Of a DNA stretch of 64,000 nt, positions 1 through 10,068 are shown in pieces (the stretch's first letter is position 1; the number at the start of each line of letters is the position of its first letter). The notes beneath the pieces were generated by a model. The model saw nothing but the letters and a program-made list of their open reading frames with translations, was not told the origin of the DNA and did no database searches. Origin of the DNA: Vallitalea pronyensis (GTDB taxonomy: Bacteria > Bacillota > Clostridia > Lachnospirales > Vallitaleaceae); contig NZ_CP058649.1 of assembly GCF_018141445.1 (NCBI RefSeq), positions 5,475,001 to 5,539,000 on the forward strand, given 5' to 3'. The position numbers were made by a program, and so were the translations under genes.

Positions 1-483
1 ACTATAGCTTGGTCGATCAATATGTGCTGGTATGGCTATACCCCCATGGGTATGAATTAAGCCTATCACTTCATTAAGAGATAGATGAACTGCCGTTGAT
101 AGGAATTGCTCCAATTCCTTAACCACGTCATCATCTTTGTTCATGATTTTTTGAGAACCAAAGATGCTCACTCTGTTGTGAAGTGTTGGTAAGGAAGCAT
201 ATATTTTCTTTTGAACATTGTATACATCTTCCAGGCTTAAAAATAATCCCAACACATGAATTTCTTCCCTTGTTTCAATTTCAATGCCTGGAATTACGAT
301 TAAATCGGTGCTTTTGGCTACTTCCATTACTGCTTTTACATTCTCTGCTGAATTATGGTCCGTTATGGCTATGGCATCTAGCTCATTTAAAAGTGCCATA
401 TTGACAATATTATTAGGGGTCATGCCATCTTCACCACAAGGTGAAAGAACCGTATGGATATGAAAATCTACATGTAATTTCAT
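1..483 (-). CDS. PHP-domain phosphoesterase, partial (3' end outside window)
   Basis: The reading frame is open from an ATG at 483 to the window edge, giving 161 residues of N-terminal sequence. It begins MKLHVDFHIHTVLSPCGEDG. The HIHT motif, the later AITDHNS and PGIEIET motifs, and HTHGGIAIPAHID near the edge are the metal-binding signatures of the PHP (polymerase and histidinol phosphatase) family. This branch resembles stand-alone YciV/TrpH-like PHP phosphoesterases rather than DNA polymerase III. The substrate cannot be read from the sequence. The ribosome site is weak (GGTG about 8 nt upstream). No partner genes are visible beyond the window edge. Confidence 0.85.
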   Translation of the reverse strand, partial: MKLHVDFHIHTVLSPCGEDGMTPNNIVNMALLNELDAIAITDHNSAENVKAVMEVAKSTDLIVIPGIEIETREEIHVLGLFLSLEDVYNVQKKIYASLPTLHNRVSIFGSQKIMNKDDDVVKELEQFLSTAVHLSLNEVIGLIHTHGGIAIPAHIDRPSYS

Positions 484-1043
484 AAAGCAGCACCATCTTA
501 CGTTTTTTATTGTTAATATTTTATCAAATATATGCAAGATACAAGAGATATTATAACAAAAATAGTGACAAAAGTAAAGCAGCACTAATCGTTTTTATTG
601 ACATTTTTTTTATGGCATAAAATAAAATGGAAGAAAAGCTATAACGCCTTATATAGTAGGGTTTTAGCCTTTCTCAAAGCTGACGTATTTATCTATATTT
701 TTTATTTTCATTCTCGTATTTGTTTTATCTGTAACATGCATTTTTTAACTTTTACTGATTCAGGATAAGCATTCTTTGAATAACAAAATTAAGTAAAATG
801 ACAAAAAAAGACATAAACATTGTATTGTTTTTTCACGGATATACCCCTATTGATCTTATGCTACATGGCTTATTTTATCTTCTATATACCCACAAACTTA
901 TGAGAATAAGGCACTTTCTACAAATTCATCAACCTATAGGGTGACATCCATTATCATTTTTATGGTTTTAATAATGGTTATCATTATGTTGCAAGGTTCA
1001 TATTTAGCACTTTCAGCCATTAATCTCTTGTATAGAAGTGCAC
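484..1043. other. Gene-free AT-rich stretch between PHP gene and RPP terminator
   Basis: I see no coding frame with a credible ribosome site, no tRNA-like cloverleaf and no strong inverted repeat here. It should contain the promoter of the PHP gene near its left end. I could not pick a convincing -35/-10 pair. Confidence 0.4.
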
Positions 1044-1090
1044 AAAAAAACACTTGACATGATGATAGGATGCTTCACGCCAAGTGTTTT
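1044..1090 (-). terminator. Intrinsic terminator of the ribosomal-protection gene
   Basis: Read on the minus strand, AAAACACTTG pairs with CAAGTGTTTT across a 24-nt loop and is followed by a run of T (plus-strand A run at 1044-1050). It lies about 60 nt after the stop of the Tet(M)-like gene. Confidence 0.75.
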
Positions 1091-1151
1091 CTTAAATTTT
1101 TTTATTACGGTATGGATAAGTTGTCCTTCGAACCAAAAACAACCCTGAAAA

Positions 1152-3116
1152 CTACTTTCTATCCGATGATGTTGTTTTATTTTTCACTACGCCTCTTTTA
1201 TAGAGAATATACTGTCCTTTATTCAAAGGGTCAACTTTTGTTTTCTTGCGATGACATTCTACCTCTTTGGGTGCATCATCATAACCAGTAAAATGGGTGA
1301 CCCATACTCCTTTTCCCTCGGTATAGCTTATGACCTCTAATTCATACTTTCGGCATAATGCAGCAGGTATTGTTCCCTGTATGCGATAAAAGGGACCCAT
1401 TGGTTCAGGTTGACGAAAAACTGCTTTTTTACATATGAGGTCCGACATGGCTTTTCCTAGCATGGCTTGGGGTATTTTAAGCTTGAATGCCAGTATGGGC
1501 CACAACAATTTTGTTTTGGCTTGGTGGACAGCTTCTAACAATACCATTGGTGTCACATCGCGAAAATCAGAGGGTGTACTATTGACACTACAGAATTCCC
1601 CTTTAATAAGGGTAATGCGTATATCTGTTAATGCCCAACCTTTTAAGCCTTGACTAAATGCGTGATGAATCCCATCTTCTATACCATTCTGAAAGCTTCT
1701 AGGCAAAAAGCCTGTTGTTACTTCTGAATGATAAACTAATCCGCTTCCCCGTTCTAGGGGCTCAACCCTTAATCCAACGGTAGCAAAGAAAGGATGGTCT
1801 TTCGCATATTTATACATGACAGCTTCACCTATACCCACTGGTGTTTCTTTATAAATGGTCATGGGTTCTTCAAATAAGACATTCAGCTGATATTCTTGGT
1901 ATAAACGATCTCTTATGATCTCAAGTTGTATATCCCCAAAGATATTCAAATAAATATCCTGCTCGATGTCACTTATTTCATATTGAAGATAAGGGTCTTC
2001 TTCTGACATAAAAACTAAAGCGTCTAAAAGTTCTTTTCGCTTATAATCCTCTACCGGTTTGATCTGGACTTTTAAAGTAGGCGTACCCAATTGGATGGTT
2101 CCATGTGTCATAGCCTTACCAAAGCTATCACCCACCTGCAAATGTTCCATACCATATAAGATGCCTATATCACCACTTGTCAATGTATCAACAGGAATGA
2201 CCTTGCCAGATGACAAGCCTTCTATCTGCGTCACTTTATGCCCTTTAAGATAATCTCTTGTGTGCAGTTCCCCTTGGTATAAGCGTACATACACTTGCTT
2301 TTGATTATTGGTGTTACGTTTGATTTTGAATACCAGGCCAGATGGTTCCTCTTGTTGGTTGCCTGTTGGGTAAGCAGGTATAAAGCAGTCTATGGCTTTT
2401 ATCAGTCCTTCCATACCGATATTGTGTAAAGCACTACCATACAAAATGGGATATATTGTCCCTTCATGAGCTAAGGTTATAATAGTCTCCTTCATGGTTT
2501 CTATGTCAACACATACATTATCCACATAGCTTTCAAGGTATGTTTCATTGTAGTCAGCCAAAAACTCCAACACCTTCTGTGAAGCCGCTGAGAAAATATC
2601 CCCTACGCTACATGACCTATCCCCAGCATGGGCTACTTGCGTTAAGGGTAACCCCTTTGGTGTTAGATTCTTTTTAATATCATCTAAGAGTTGATCCATA
2701 TCTACACCTATCCGATCGATTTTATTGACAAAGATTATGGTTGGTATCTGTCTGCTGCAAAGGGCTTCAAAAAGGAGATTGGTATGGGATTGAACCCCTT
2801 CTTTGGCAGATATAACGAGGATAGCACCATCCAGCACTTGCATGGACCGTTCAACCTCTGCAATAAAATCACTATGTCCAGGTGTATCAATTAGATTAAC
2901 TTTTGTTTCCTCAAACATAAAAGAGATAGGCGTTGCTTGTATGGAGATACCTCTTTGTCGTTCAAGGGCCATGGTATCGGTTTGGGTATCGCCATGATCA
3001 ACTCTTCCAATGTGTCGTATGGCTCCTGCTCTGTGTAATAAGTGTTCTGTTATGGTTGTTTTTCCAGCATCCACGTGTGCGTAAATGCCTATATTTTTTA
3101 TTTTCAATTGCGTCAT
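1152..3116 (-). CDS. Tet(M)/Tet(O)-like ribosomal protection GTPase
   Basis: A translational GTPase of about 654 residues; Tet(M) is 639. The G domain is intact: AHVDAGKTT (G1), RGISIQ (G2), DTPGH (G3) and NKID (G4). The segment STPSDFR about three quarters along matches the domain IV loop of ribosomal protection proteins (STPADFR in Tet(M)), which displace tetracycline from the 30S A site. That loop separates it from ordinary EF-G. I chose the ATG at 3116; a GTG lies two codons upstream at 3122. Neither has a good ribosome site, which suits control from the leader upstream. It stands alone between uvrA and the PHP gene with no mobile-element genes nearby, so it is probably chromosomal. Whether it confers resistance is not shown by sequence. 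Confidence 0.85.
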   Translation of the reverse strand: MTQLKIKNIGIYAHVDAGKTTITEHLLHRAGAIRHIGRVDHGDTQTDTMALERQRGISIQATPISFMFEETKVNLIDTPGHSDFIAEVERSMQVLDGAILVISAKEGVQSHTNLLFEALCSRQIPTIIFVNKIDRIGVDMDQLLDDIKKNLTPKGLPLTQVAHAGDRSCSVGDIFSAASQKVLEFLADYNETYLESYVDNVCVDIETMKETIITLAHEGTIYPILYGSALHNIGMEGLIKAIDCFIPAYPTGNQQEEPSGLVFKIKRNTNNQKQVYVRLYQGELHTRDYLKGHKVTQIEGLSSGKVIPVDTLTSGDIGILYGMEHLQVGDSFGKAMTHGTIQLGTPTLKVQIKPVEDYKRKELLDALVFMSEEDPYLQYEISDIEQDIYLNIFGDIQLEIIRDRLYQEYQLNVLFEEPMTIYKETPVGIGEAVMYKYAKDHPFFATVGLRVEPLERGSGLVYHSEVTTGFLPRSFQNGIEDGIHHAFSQGLKGWALTDIRITLIKGEFCSVNSTPSDFRDVTPMVLLEAVHQAKTKLLWPILAFKLKIPQAMLGKAMSDLICKKAVFRQPEPMGPFYRIQGTIPAALCRKYELEVISYTEGKGVWVTHFTGYDDAPKEVECHRKKTKVDPLNKGQYILYKRGVVKNKTTSSDRK

Positions 3117-3202
3117 CCTCACTTTTCGTAGGATGCTCTATGAAAACCATCATCTATACACGAACTGAAAAGTACCAATTCAAGGTGATCGTCTTGTTCA
3201 CT

Positions 3203-3286
3203 TTATCGTATCGTACTTGATGGTTTCTCATCACCATCCCTTATGATTTTTCTTTCTTTTACGACTTTCATTGTATTTTTTAGCAT
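3203..3286 (-). other. Possible 27-codon small ORF in the RPP leader
   Basis: ATG at 3286 to TAA at 3203 encodes a basic and charged peptide (MLKNTMKVVKERKI...). It lies between the leader terminator and the GTPase gene. The upstream GAAGTGG is a poor ribosome site. It could be a second leader peptide or chance. Confidence 0.25.
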
Positions 3287-3384
3287 ATAAGACCACTTCT
3301 TTCTTTTTATTTTTTATGATTATTGATTCTTCGTTTAATGCTCTAAACATAGCATGATGTACCACTTTCGATAAAATTGGGTAC

Positions 3385-3411
3385 AAAAAAACACAGAGTT
3401 CATCCTGTGTT
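3385..3411 (-). terminator. Intrinsic terminator upstream of the RPP gene, possible attenuator
   Basis: On the minus strand AACACAG pairs with CTGTGTT across an 8-nt loop and is followed directly by five or more T. It sits 270 nt upstream of the RPP start and 375 nt after the uvrA stop. It may simply end uvrBA transcripts. With the promoter-like sequence and short ORF at 3526-3612 it may instead act as a leader attenuator of the RPP gene. Confidence 0.65.
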
Positions 3412-3463
3412 ATGTGTTGACGCTATAACAGTACTATTGGACTCTTCACATGATAAATGAACC

Positions 3464-3497
3464 TAGCAAGAATAAACCTCTCTATAAGGTCTTGCTA
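3464..3497 (-). promoter_or_regulatory. Leader hairpin between short ORF and terminator
   Basis: TAGCAAG pairs with CTTGCTA, with an inner ACCT/AGGT helix. It lies just downstream of the 7-codon leader ORF and upstream of the 3385-3411 terminator, as in peptide-controlled attenuators. No pairing with the terminator arms is obvious. Confidence 0.4.
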
Positions 3498-3525
3498 AAC
3501 ATTCATTTATACTTGTATGCAGTTC

Positions 3526-3549
3526 CTACTGTATTTTTTCCTTTTTCAT
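3526..3549 (-). promoter_or_regulatory. Possible 7-residue leader peptide ORF (MKKEKIQ)
   Basis: GGAG at 3560-3563 lies 10 nt before an ATG that opens an 8-codon frame ending in TAG. It begins about 30 nt after a candidate -10. Very short ORFs of this kind precede tet(M) and other ribosome-targeting resistance genes in Firmicutes. Assignment as a leader peptide is inference. Confidence 0.35.
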
Positions 3550-3583
3550 ATACGATCATCTCCAATAATGAATTGGTAGTTTC

Positions 3584-3612
3584 ATGGTATCATTTTTCAT
3601 CCATAAAATCAA
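3584..3612 (-). promoter_or_regulatory. Candidate promoter of the RPP leader
   Basis: Minus-strand TTGATT (3612-3607) and TACCAT (3589-3584) are separated by exactly 17 nt. The -35 abuts the hairpin that follows uvrA. Confidence 0.35.
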
Positions 3613-3650
3613 GGAGAAGATTTACGCAGTTAAGCCTATTCTTCTCCTTG
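3610..3650 (-). terminator. Hairpin after uvrA, likely weak terminator
   Basis: An 11-bp perfect stem, CAAGGAGAAGA with TCTTCTCCTTG, lies about 140 nt after the uvrA stop. It is followed on the minus strand only by ATTTTA, so termination may be partial. Confidence 0.5.
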
Positions 3651-3787
3651 TACCTATTAATTTCTAAGTCCTATTAACTTTTTATTTTGCTTCATCATCG
3701 TTAATTCTTGTATTTGGGGTTAAATCATATGCTAATGGATACAGCTTCATATGAGAGTTGACCATTAACTTAAGTTTTAGCTTTTTA

Positions 3788-6619
3788 CTATCTGCTCAGT
3801 ACTTTCTTTAAGAACTTTCCTGTATAGGACTTTTTAACTCTAACGACTTTTTCAGGTGTACCTTGAGCAACAACCAGCCCCCCCTTATCGCCGCCTTCAG
3901 GTCCAAGATCAATGATATAATCTGCTGTTTTAATCACATCCAGATTATGTTCAATGACAAGTACGGAGTTACCTGCTTCCACAAGCCGCTGAAGAATCAT
4001 GATTAATTTACTAACATCCTCAAAATGTAGTCCTGTTGTGGGCTCATCCAGTATATAAATGGTCTTTCCAGTACTTCGCTTACTGAGTTCTGTAGCCAGT
4101 TTAACACGTTGCGCTTCTCCCCCAGATAAGGTGGTTGATGGTTGCCCCAGTTTAATATAGGTTAAACCTACATCATACAGGGTTTGAAGTTTATTCTTGA
4201 TTCTTGGAATGTTCTCAAAGAAAACAAGGGCATCTTCAACTGTCATATCCAGTACATCGGATATGGTTTTATCTTTATACTTCACTTCAAGGGTTTCTCG
4301 ATTATAACGCTTGCCATGGCATACTTCACAAGGCACATAGATATCTGGTAAAAAGTGCATTTCAATTTTAATGATGCCATCACCTTTACAAGCTTCACAT
4401 CGTCCACCTTTTACATTAAAACTAAATCGACCTTTTTGATAGCCTCGCATCTTGGCCTCTGCTGTACTGGCAAATATATCTCGAATATGGTCAAAAACAC
4501 CTGTATAGGTGGCTGGATTGGATCTTGGGGTACGTCCAATAGGTGATTGGTCAATATCAATGACTTTATCCAGATGTTCAAGACCTTCCATGCTGATGTG
4601 CTTGCCTGGTTTAATTTTAGAACGATTCAGGTCACGAGCCAAACGCTTATAAAGAATCTCATTGACAAAAGAACTTTTACCTGAACCGGATACACCTGTC
4701 ACACATGTAAATATACCAAGGGGTATGTCAATGTTGATGTTTCTTAGGTTATTTTGCTTTGCGCCTTTTACCTTAATCCATTTGTGGTTAGTAGCACGTC
4801 GCTCTTTCGGTATGGCAATCTGCCTTCTTCCACTAAGGTATGCCCCTGTTATGGAATGTTCATTGTTCATGATTTCTTCTGCTGTACCTTCTGCAACCAC
4901 CTCACCACCATGTGCACCGGCACGTGGGCCAATATCCACGATATAATCTGCTTCAAACATGGTATCTTCATCATGCTCCACAACAATAAGAGTATTCCCT
5001 AGATTCTTCAGGTTGTTGAGTGTTTTCAGTAATTTTTCATTATCCCGCTGATGTAAGCCGATACTTGGTTCATCCAGTATGTACACCACACCAACTAAGC
5101 CAGAACCAATCTGTGTAGCCAGACGTATTCTTTGAGCTTCTCCTCCGGATAAGGTACCTGCTGATCGTGATAAGGATAAGTAATCCAAGCCAACATCTAC
5201 TAGAAAGCCAACACGTGCATGGACTTCTTTTAGAATCTGCTCACCAATCATCAATTGACGATTGTTTAACGTCAGTTGGTCAAAGAACTGCTTAATATCC
5301 CGAATGGACATTTGCGTGACTTGTGAAATGTTCTTGTCACCAATTGTAACTGCCAGAGCTACAGGATTCAGCCTGGCTCCACTACATACTGGACAAGGTG
5401 TATTGGTCATGTAGGATTCATATTCTTGCTTCATATAATCCGATGACGTTTCCTTGTAACGACGATGTAGGCTTTGAACCAATCCTTCAAAGACTGTTTC
5501 GTACTTGCCTTCACCTCTTTCACCTGAATAGGTGACCGTGAATTTCTCCCCTTTTGTACCATACATGATGATATCTTTTATTTCATCCGGATACTTTTCA
5601 TAAGGTGTGTCCAATTTAAATGTATACTTCTTCGCCAAGGATTTGAACATACTGCTTACATGACTCTCCTCATTGGAAGCAGCGACCCAGCCAGGTGCTA
5701 CAATAGCCCCTCCATTGATGCTCAGCTTTGGATTGGGAATAATGAGCTCTGGATCGAACTTCATTTTGAATCCAAGACCATGACACTCAGGGCATGCTCC
5801 AAATGGATTGTTAAATGAAAATAATCTGGGCTCTATTTCATCAATGCTCACGTTACAATCTGGGCATGAAAAGTTCTGGCTAAAGTTAAGTGGCTTGCCA
5901 TCAATTTGATCAATGACTAAAAGCCCGCCTGTTAACTTCATAGCCGTCTCTATGGAATCCGTTAATCTTTTTTCAATGCCTTCACGAATGGCTAGCCGGT
6001 CAATAACGATTTCAATGGTATGTTTTTGATTTTTATTCAACAGAATATCTTCCGATAGCTCATACATGTTGCCATCGACTTTAACTCTTACATAACCACT
6101 TTTTCTTGCTTGGTCAAGTAGTTTGAGATGTTGACCTTTTCGACCTCTTACAACAGGTGCCAATACCTGAATTTTAGTACGTTCAGGTAAATTCATAATC
6201 ACATCCACCATTTGGTCCACTGTCTGGCGGTTAATGACTTTCCCACACTTTGGACAATGGGGTATCCCTACACGGGCATAGAGGAGTCTTAAATAATCAT
6301 AGATTTCTGTTACGGTTCCTACTGTGGACCTTGGATTACGGCTTGTGGTTTTCTGGTCGATGGATATGGCAGGGGATAAACCTTCAATATTATCCACATC
6401 CGGTTTTTCCATCTGTCCAAGAAATTGTCTTGCATATGCAGATAATGATTCCACATAGCGCCGTTGCCCCTCTGCATAGATGGTATCAAAAGCCAAAGAG
6501 GATTTCCCTGAACCACTAAGTCCTGTAAAAACCACGAACTTTTCTCTTGGTATGGTTAGATTCACGTTTTTCAAATTATGTTCTCTTGCGCCTTTTATCG
6601 TAATTACATTCTTTCCCAC
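3788..6619 (-). CDS. uvrA: UvrABC system protein A
   Basis: The damage-sensing ATPase of nucleotide excision repair, 943 residues, full length for the family. Two ABC modules are visible: Walker [10 protein letters not shown] near residue 33 and GVSGSGKSS near 640, each with an LSGGEAQR signature and an ILDEP Walker B. Zinc ligands appear as CPKC, CPDC and CPEC in the first half and CEAC/CEVC in the C-terminal finger. The start is GTG at 6619, fixed by GAGGTGA 5-6 nt upstream. uvrB ends 49 nt upstream, so the two form the usual uvrBA operon. UvrA dimers load UvrB onto damaged DNA. Confidence 0.98.
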   Translation of the reverse strand: MGKNVITIKGAREHNLKNVNLTIPREKFVVFTGLSGSGKSSLAFDTIYAEGQRRYVESLSAYARQFLGQMEKPDVDNIEGLSPAISIDQKTTSRNPRSTVGTVTEIYDYLRLLYARVGIPHCPKCGKVINRQTVDQMVDVIMNLPERTKIQVLAPVVRGRKGQHLKLLDQARKSGYVRVKVDGNMYELSEDILLNKNQKHTIEIVIDRLAIREGIEKRLTDSIETAMKLTGGLLVIDQIDGKPLNFSQNFSCPDCNVSIDEIEPRLFSFNNPFGACPECHGLGFKMKFDPELIIPNPKLSINGGAIVAPGWVAASNEESHVSSMFKSLAKKYTFKLDTPYEKYPDEIKDIIMYGTKGEKFTVTYSGERGEGKYETVFEGLVQSLHRRYKETSSDYMKQEYESYMTNTPCPVCSGARLNPVALAVTIGDKNISQVTQMSIRDIKQFFDQLTLNNRQLMIGEQILKEVHARVGFLVDVGLDYLSLSRSAGTLSGGEAQRIRLATQIGSGLVGVVYILDEPSIGLHQRDNEKLLKTLNNLKNLGNTLIVVEHDEDTMFEADYIVDIGPRAGAHGGEVVAEGTAEEIMNNEHSITGAYLSGRRQIAIPKERRATNHKWIKVKGAKQNNLRNINIDIPLGIFTCVTGVSGSGKSSFVNEILYKRLARDLNRSKIKPGKHISMEGLEHLDKVIDIDQSPIGRTPRSNPATYTGVFDHIRDIFASTAEAKMRGYQKGRFSFNVKGGRCEACKGDGIIKIEMHFLPDIYVPCEVCHGKRYNRETLEVKYKDKTISDVLDMTVEDALVFFENIPRIKNKLQTLYDVGLTYIKLGQPSTTLSGGEAQRVKLATELSKRSTGKTIYILDEPTTGLHFEDVSKLIMILQRLVEAGNSVLVIEHNLDVIKTADYIIDLGPEGGDKGGLVVAQGTPEKVVRVKKSYTGKFLKKVLSR

Positions 6620-6668
6620 GACGTCACCTCATTCATATCTTAGCAATTTATCTTCTGCTTAATGTTTC

Positions 6669-8654
6669 TTATAATTCTTCCAGCTGTTTTTTTAACTGGT
6701 ATAATTCATCTCTTAACTGAGCAGCTCGTTCAAATTGTAAATCTGCAGCAGCTTGTTTCATATCTTTTGAGCATTTTAGTACAGCTTTCTCTAATTCTTC
6801 TCTGCTCATGGATTCGGGATCTTTACTTAATTCATAGGTGGCTTCATCTTCTGCTACCTTGGTGATACTGATGATATCTCTTACAGGCTTGTTGATGGTC
6901 TGTGGTGTGATACCATGCTCCTTATTATAGGCTTCTTGAATACCTCTTCTTCGGTTTGTTTCGGATATGGCACGGTCCATACTGTCTGTCATGTTATCCG
7001 CATACATAATAACACGCCCCTGATCATTACGAGCTGCTCGCCCGATGGTCTGAATAAGAGCTGTTTCAGAACGCAGGAAACCTTCTTTATCAGCGTCTAA
7101 GATGGCTACTAGCGTAATCTCCGGTATATCTAATCCTTCACGTAGAAGGTTGATGCCAATGAGTACATCAAATACATTCATACGTAAATCACGTACGATC
7201 TCAATACGTTCCAAGGTATCAATATCCGAATGAAGATACCTGACCCGTATACCTGATTCTTTCATATAATCTGTCAAATCTTCAGCCATACGCTTGGTGA
7301 GTGTGGTGATCAATACTTTGCTGTTCTTCTGGATTTCTTTCTGTACATTATAAATAAGATCATCAATCTGCCCTTTGATAGGCTTCACTTCAATGGGCGG
7401 GTCCAGTAACCCTGTGGGACGAATAATCTGTTCTGCCATGACCTGTTTGTGCTCATATTCATAAGGACCAGGTGTAGCGGATACAAAGAGCACTTGATTT
7501 AACTTATTCTCGAATTCGGTAAAATTAAGAGGTCGGTTATCCTTAGCTGACGGTAAGCGGAATCCAAATTCCACAAGGGTAGATTTCCTGGATTGATCCC
7601 CTGCGTACATGCCTCTTATCTGTGGTACTGTCCTATGGGATTCATCAATAATAAGTAAAAAATCATCTGGAAAGTAATCAAATAACGTATGGGGTGGTGC
7701 TCCTGGTTCTAATCCAGTCAAATGTCTAGAATAGTTCTCTATACCTGAACAGAAGCCTGTTTCACGAATCATTTCAATATCATAATTGGTCCGTTGTGCA
7801 ATACGTTGCGCTTCTAGCAGCTTGTCTTGATCACGAAATGCTTTGACTACTTGTGTTTTTTCTTCATCAATAGCCTGAATGGCCTTCTCTATTTTGTCAG
7901 ATGCAATCACATAATGTGATGCTGGAAATATAGCAATATGGTCAATGTAGCCTAGAATTTCACCTGTAATCACATTGATTTCTGTTAAGCGTTCAATCTC
8001 ATCACCAAATAATTCAACACGCACTGCTCTATCCGAAGATGTAGCGGGGAAAATCTCAACCACATCACCTCTAACCCGAAAAGTGCCTCGTGTAAAATTC
8101 ATATCATTACGCATGTACTGTATATCCACTAATTTCCGTAGTATGTCATCTCGATCTTTGATCATACCAGGGCGCAAAGATAATACCATGTTCTGATAAT
8201 CAATGGGACTACCAAGACCATAGATACAAGATACACTGGCCACGATGATGACATCCTTACGCTCAGCTAATGCCGCTGTGGCGGAGTGTCTTAATTTATC
8301 AATTTCCTCGTTAATGGAGGAATCTTTTTCTATAAAAGTATCCGTATGAGGGACATATGCTTCTGGCTGATAGTAATCATAATAGCTGACAAAATACTCC
8401 ACAGCATTGTTTGGGAAAAACTCTTTAAATTCACTATAAAGCTGGGCAGCTAATGTTTTGTTATGGGCCATGATAAGCGTGGGCTTGTTTAATTGTTTTA
8501 TGATATGTGCCATACTGAAGGTCTTACCTGAACCTGTTACACCCAGCAACGTTTCAAATGTATTACCTTGCTTAAAGCCCTCTGCCAATTCTTTGATGGC
8601 TTGAGGCTGATCACCTGTAGGTTGAAATTCTGATACTATTTCAAATGCTGACAT
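6669..8654 (-). CDS. uvrB: UvrABC system protein B
   Basis: The helicase-like excision repair factor that verifies damage and recruits UvrC; 661 residues, full length. Visible features are Walker A GVTGSGKT near residue 39, the DNA-clamping beta-hairpin with [12 protein letters not shown], the IIDESH motif II, helicase motif [11 protein letters not shown] and a C-terminal UVR domain ending [12 protein letters not shown], which binds UvrC. The start ATG has AGAGGTGA about 5 nt upstream. It heads the uvrBA operon. A LexA-like palindrome overlaps the likely -35 of its promoter, so SOS control is expected. Confidence 0.98.
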   Translation of the reverse strand: MSAFEIVSEFQPTGDQPQAIKELAEGFKQGNTFETLLGVTGSGKTFSMAHIIKQLNKPTLIMAHNKTLAAQLYSEFKEFFPNNAVEYFVSYYDYYQPEAYVPHTDTFIEKDSSINEEIDKLRHSATAALAERKDVIIVASVSCIYGLGSPIDYQNMVLSLRPGMIKDRDDILRKLVDIQYMRNDMNFTRGTFRVRGDVVEIFPATSSDRAVRVELFGDEIERLTEINVITGEILGYIDHIAIFPASHYVIASDKIEKAIQAIDEEKTQVVKAFRDQDKLLEAQRIAQRTNYDIEMIRETGFCSGIENYSRHLTGLEPGAPPHTLFDYFPDDFLLIIDESHRTVPQIRGMYAGDQSRKSTLVEFGFRLPSAKDNRPLNFTEFENKLNQVLFVSATPGPYEYEHKQVMAEQIIRPTGLLDPPIEVKPIKGQIDDLIYNVQKEIQKNSKVLITTLTKRMAEDLTDYMKESGIRVRYLHSDIDTLERIEIVRDLRMNVFDVLIGINLLREGLDIPEITLVAILDADKEGFLRSETALIQTIGRAARNDQGRVIMYADNMTDSMDRAISETNRRRGIQEAYNKEHGITPQTINKPVRDIISITKVAEDEATYELSKDPESMSREELEKAVLKCSKDMKQAAADLQFERAAQLRDELYQLKKQLEEL

Positions 8655-8707
8655 ATCGTCACCTCTTCTCTATGTTTAACAATAGACATGTTATCTTCAT
8701 CCTAACT

Positions 8708-8752
8708 ATTATATCATAAGGAACAAAAAATGCAAACATATGTTTGCATTTT
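8708..8752 (-). promoter_or_regulatory. uvrBA promoter with LexA-like operator; palindrome doubles as terminator
   Basis: A 26-bp perfect palindrome spans 8727-8752. Its core, CAAACATATGTTTG, matches the Firmicutes SOS box CGAACATATGTTCG at 12 of 14 positions. Minus-strand TATAAT (8713-8708) lies 17 nt from TTTGCA (8736-8731), which is inside the palindrome. In RNA the palindrome folds into an 11-bp hairpin followed by six T, so it can also terminate the minJ-like transcript that ends at 8780. Confidence 0.65.
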
Positions 8753-8779
8753 AATTTGGTAATATTTATGGACTTTATT

Positions 8780-10042
8780 TTATTTTCGAAAACGGTTTTT
8801 TATTATATGAAACAACCCTATTTTCTGTACACTTTGATGACGGTAGATAATTCTAGGGTTCTCTGGTATAAGTCTAACCTGTAAATCACGGATACCATCG
8901 GGATAGGCTTTAAACTCGAAGGTTTCCATATCGCCGTTTATATGTTGGACTTCAATCCACAAAAACGTATATTCATTTTTCAGAATAGCTCGAAACTGTC
9001 TTGTATTGAGCACTTCAATATCATTCACTTTGGTAATGATGTCCCCTAATTTCATACCCATCTGGTCCGCTGGACCATCTGCAATGACACTCATAATCCT
9101 TACACCTTTTTCAGGTAAGGTATAGAGGGGTGCATGGGTGTTTTCAATGTGTTGCTCATATAAAATTAAACCTTCATGCATGCCTGCCATTAAGATAAGA
9201 CCGATGACTTGAAGGGCCATATAATTCACCGATAATATGGCTAATACAATCAGTATAAGGCTATAAAACAACAACTTGACAGCTGTTTTCTTACACCGTT
9301 TTTTTGGTTCCTCACAGTATGTGGTACTGCTGTATCCAAGAGCCCCTACAAAAGGCATCAACCCATAGAAATATGTACTCATACCGCTAGGTACGTCTTT
9401 TAACAACGGCCACCAATTAGGCATCTCCACCACTTCTGAGCTGGCTACACTACCAGCTGACAGGACAAGCATGGCTATGGGAAGGGGCCAGTACTTTTGC
9501 ATGAGATGACCAACCATAATCTGATCATCTTTTTTGGACACAATGGGAATGGCATCGTCTGCTCCTACAAAATAGATGAGAATGGCTTCCATCAAGTGCA
9601 AGATGCCAACCAGTGCTAGAAGCCCGCTGATATTGATGTTGATATTGGGTAAGGTAATGCCAAATATCTGCTGTCCCCTGAAAATCATAGATAAAACACC
9701 CATGACAGAAGCGGCGTAAGAAAAACACAGATACCGTATGTTGATAAGTGCCAAACCAAAGGCTAGTGGTAACAGAAAGATCAGATAGTATGTAAGATTC
9801 ATAGGGAGCCCAATGACCGCAATAATCAGGCTCCCTATGCTACCTATAATAATGCCTTGTAGAATAGATTCTACAAGGGCATTAATGACTGTTTTCGAAT
9901 GATCGAAGTTATAGATATTGATATTTTTATATTTCTTAATGAGCATATAAATAATCCAAATCACGAAGACAAAAGAAAAGTTAAGTATGGCTCGTGATAG
10001 TGACACCAACGTTATATGGATGATTTCTAATAAGGCATTCAT
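8780..10042 (-). CDS. MinJ-like polytopic membrane protein with PDZ domain
   Basis: A 420-residue membrane protein with about eight hydrophobic segments over residues 8-305, then a PDZ domain at about 310-395 (GVRIMSVIADGPADQMGMKLGD). This is the architecture of Bacillus subtilis MinJ (YvjD), which links DivIVA to MinD/FtsZ at poles and septa. B. subtilis minJ also sits between ctpB and uvrBA, so synteny supports the assignment. Sequence identity is probably low and another PDZ role is possible. Start ATG has GGGAGA 5-6 nt upstream. CtpA ends 26 nt upstream, so the gene is in the ftsEX-ctpA operon. The palindrome at 8727-8752 likely ends the transcript. Confidence 0.7.
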   Translation of the reverse strand: MNALLEIIHITLVSLSRAILNFSFVFVIWIIYMLIKKYKNINIYNFDHSKTVINALVESILQGIIIGSIGSLIIAVIGLPMNLTYYLIFLLPLAFGLALINIRYLCFSYAASVMGVLSMIFRGQQIFGITLPNININISGLLALVGILHLMEAILIYFVGADDAIPIVSKKDDQIMVGHLMQKYWPLPIAMLVLSAGSVASSEVVEMPNWWPLLKDVPSGMSTYFYGLMPFVGALGYSSTTYCEEPKKRCKKTAVKLLFYSLILIVLAILSVNYMALQVIGLILMAGMHEGLILYEQHIENTHAPLYTLPEKGVRIMSVIADGPADQMGMKLGDIITKVNDIEVLNTRQFRAILKNEYTFLWIEVQHINGDMETFEFKAYPDGIRDLQVRLIPENPRIIYRHQSVQKIGLFHIIKNRFRK

Positions 10043-10068
10043 ATCGTTCTCCCTGACTCTAACACATA

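Noticed and set aside
1152-3116. Tet(M)-like gene as part of a Tn916-type element
   Set aside because: No integrase, excisionase or conjugation genes nearby; flanked by uvrA and a PHP gene.
3450-3677. Plus-strand 75-residue ORF between uvrA and the RPP gene
   Set aside because: Overlaps hairpins and leader elements on the other strand, hydrophobic chance sequence, no ribosome site.
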